Positions 5,389 to 5,835 of a stretch of DNA of 5,835 nt are shown piece by piece. Under the pieces are notes generated by a model, which saw only the letters and a list, made by a program, of their open reading frames with translations, was not told where the DNA came from and searched no databases. Location: contig JBAQZJ010000036.1 of the NCBI GenBank assembly GCA_049790855.1, positions 1 through 5,835 on the forward strand, read 5' to 3'. The position numbers and the translations under genes were made by a program. This stretch comes from JACCRE01 sp049790855 (lineage in GTDB: Bacteria > Planctomycetota > Planctomycetia > Planctomycetales > Planctomycetaceae). Positions within the stretch are counted from its first letter, which is position 1; each line of letters begins with the position of its first letter.

Positions 5389-5835
5389 TCAGGCGGCGTC
5401 ACGTTTCGCGACCGTCACCGTCCGCCGGAGAATCACTTCGACCAGCAATTCCGCAGTTTTCCGTGTCGCGCCCCGATGGGCCGCCACCGTATCGCGTGCC
5501 CGGCCGCCCATGGCGACACGCAGCGTTTCATCGGCAATCAGATCGCGCACCGCCTGGGTCAATTCATGCTGATCGCAGACGACTCGCGCCGCCTGTGCCG
5601 ACAGGAGCATGGTGACGGCATCACGGAAGTTCCACGTGTTCGGCCCGAACAGGACTGCCGCCCCGTAGGCGGCTGGCTCGATCATGTTCTGCCCGCCGCG
5701 GTGCGTCAAACTTCCGCCGACAAACGCAATGTCGGCCAGCCCCCAGCACGCTCCAAGCTCGCCGAGCGTGTCGAGCAGCAGGATGGGTGAGTGGTGAGTG
5801 TTCGGAGCCGCGACCGTCAGGGAGCGATTTCGAGG
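5389..5835 (-). CDS. waaA: 3-deoxy-D-manno-octulosonic acid (Kdo) transferase, C-terminal part
   Basis: WaaA/KdtA transfers Kdo from CMP-Kdo to the lipid A precursor at the inner face of the cytoplasmic membrane, an essential step of LPS core assembly. The frame is open from the window edge at 5835 to TGA at 5391-5389: 148 residues of a protein normally about 420-430 long; the N-terminal acceptor domain is outside. The visible part is the C-terminal GT-B Rossmann domain of family GT30: LLLDTLGELGACWGLADIAF, then VGGSLTHRGGQN followed by MIEPAAYGAAVLFGP, NFRDAV, and the closing helices with HRGATRKTAELL. These align well with E. coli WaaA (GDTMGEL, FVGGSLVERGGHNPLE, NFKD). The segment just before LLLDTLGEL (PNTHHSP) is encoded by a heptamer repeat. 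The metK gene lies 140 bases downstream on the same strand, with its own promoter. Mono- or bifunctionality cannot be judged from this part. Confidence 0.95.
   Translation of the reverse strand, partial: PRNRSLTVAAPNTHHSPILLLDTLGELGACWGLADIAFVGGSLTHRGGQNMIEPAAYGAAVLFGPNTWNFRDAVTMLLSAQAARVVCDQHELTQAVRDLIADETLRVAMGGRARDTVAAHRGATRKTAELLVEVILRRTVTVAKRDAA
5785..5805. repeat. heptamer repeat inside waaA (GGTGAGT x2)
   Basis: Two perfect copies of GGTGAGT are adjacent at 5786-5792 and 5793-5799, followed by GTGTTCG (5798-5804, overlapping). On the minus strand this reads as heptamer units CGAACAC, TCACCAC and TCACCC, each of the first two ending in CAC. It encodes PNTHHSP, in the variable link before the conserved DTLGEL motif of WaaA. 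The CGAACAC unit is the same heptamer repeated at 205-218. Confidence 0.6.

Noticed and set aside
1..5835. Mobile element, defence system, toxin-antitoxin pair, CRISPR array, tRNA or rRNA
   Set aside because: None of the supported genes belongs to such a class, no spaced repeat array or terminal inverted repeats are visible, and no RNA gene sequence was recognised.

Overview
The window looks like an ordinary chromosomal segment of a planctomycete. The clearest sign is the C-terminal tail of a DUF1559 protein at the left edge, carrying the H-X9-DG motif found in the very large planctomycete family of prepilin-like secreted proteins. Three further proteins (a six-segment membrane protein, a lone GH2-like jelly-roll protein, and a four-segment membrane protein with a soluble tail) match conserved hypothetical types I associate with planctomycetes; that match is from memory and was not searched. 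The DNA is GC-rich (low 60s percent by eye) and unusually rich in GATC. The Kdo transferase gene implies a lipid A/LPS-bearing outer membrane.

Layout, left to right. 1-164 (+): 3' end of the DUF1559 gene. 228-1496 (+): conserved multi-pass membrane protein. 1509-2678 (-): fabH, beta-ketoacyl-ACP synthase III, convergent with the previous gene and only 12 bases from it. 2679-2809: a 131-base divergent intergenic region holding an overlapping pair of -10-like hexamers, one per strand. 2810-3238 (+): small protein resembling a GH2 sugar-binding domain. 3239-3266: 28-base gap between convergent genes. 3267-4052 (-): four-segment membrane protein with a cytosolic or periplasmic beta-rich tail, 17 bases downstream of metK and probably co-transcribed with it. 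4070-5248 (-): metK, S-adenosylmethionine synthetase. 5249-5388: a 140-base intergenic region with a good sigma70-type promoter for metK and a short inverted repeat. 5389-5835 (-): C-terminal part of waaA (kdtA), running off the right edge. No stretch longer than 300 bases lacks a gene.

The genes fall into general cell-envelope and core metabolism: FabH starts fatty acid synthesis, WaaA adds Kdo to lipid A, MetK makes the main methyl donor, and two membrane proteins and one possible carbohydrate-binding protein have no known role. I see no CRISPR array, transposase, toxin-antitoxin pair, phage gene, tRNA or rRNA, and nothing I would call a new multi-gene system. The points most worth a second look are the lone GH2-like domain, the possible bidirectional promoter, the related heptamer repeats (one inside waaA), the GCGATCGC/GATC enrichment, and the long N-terminal extension of FabH.
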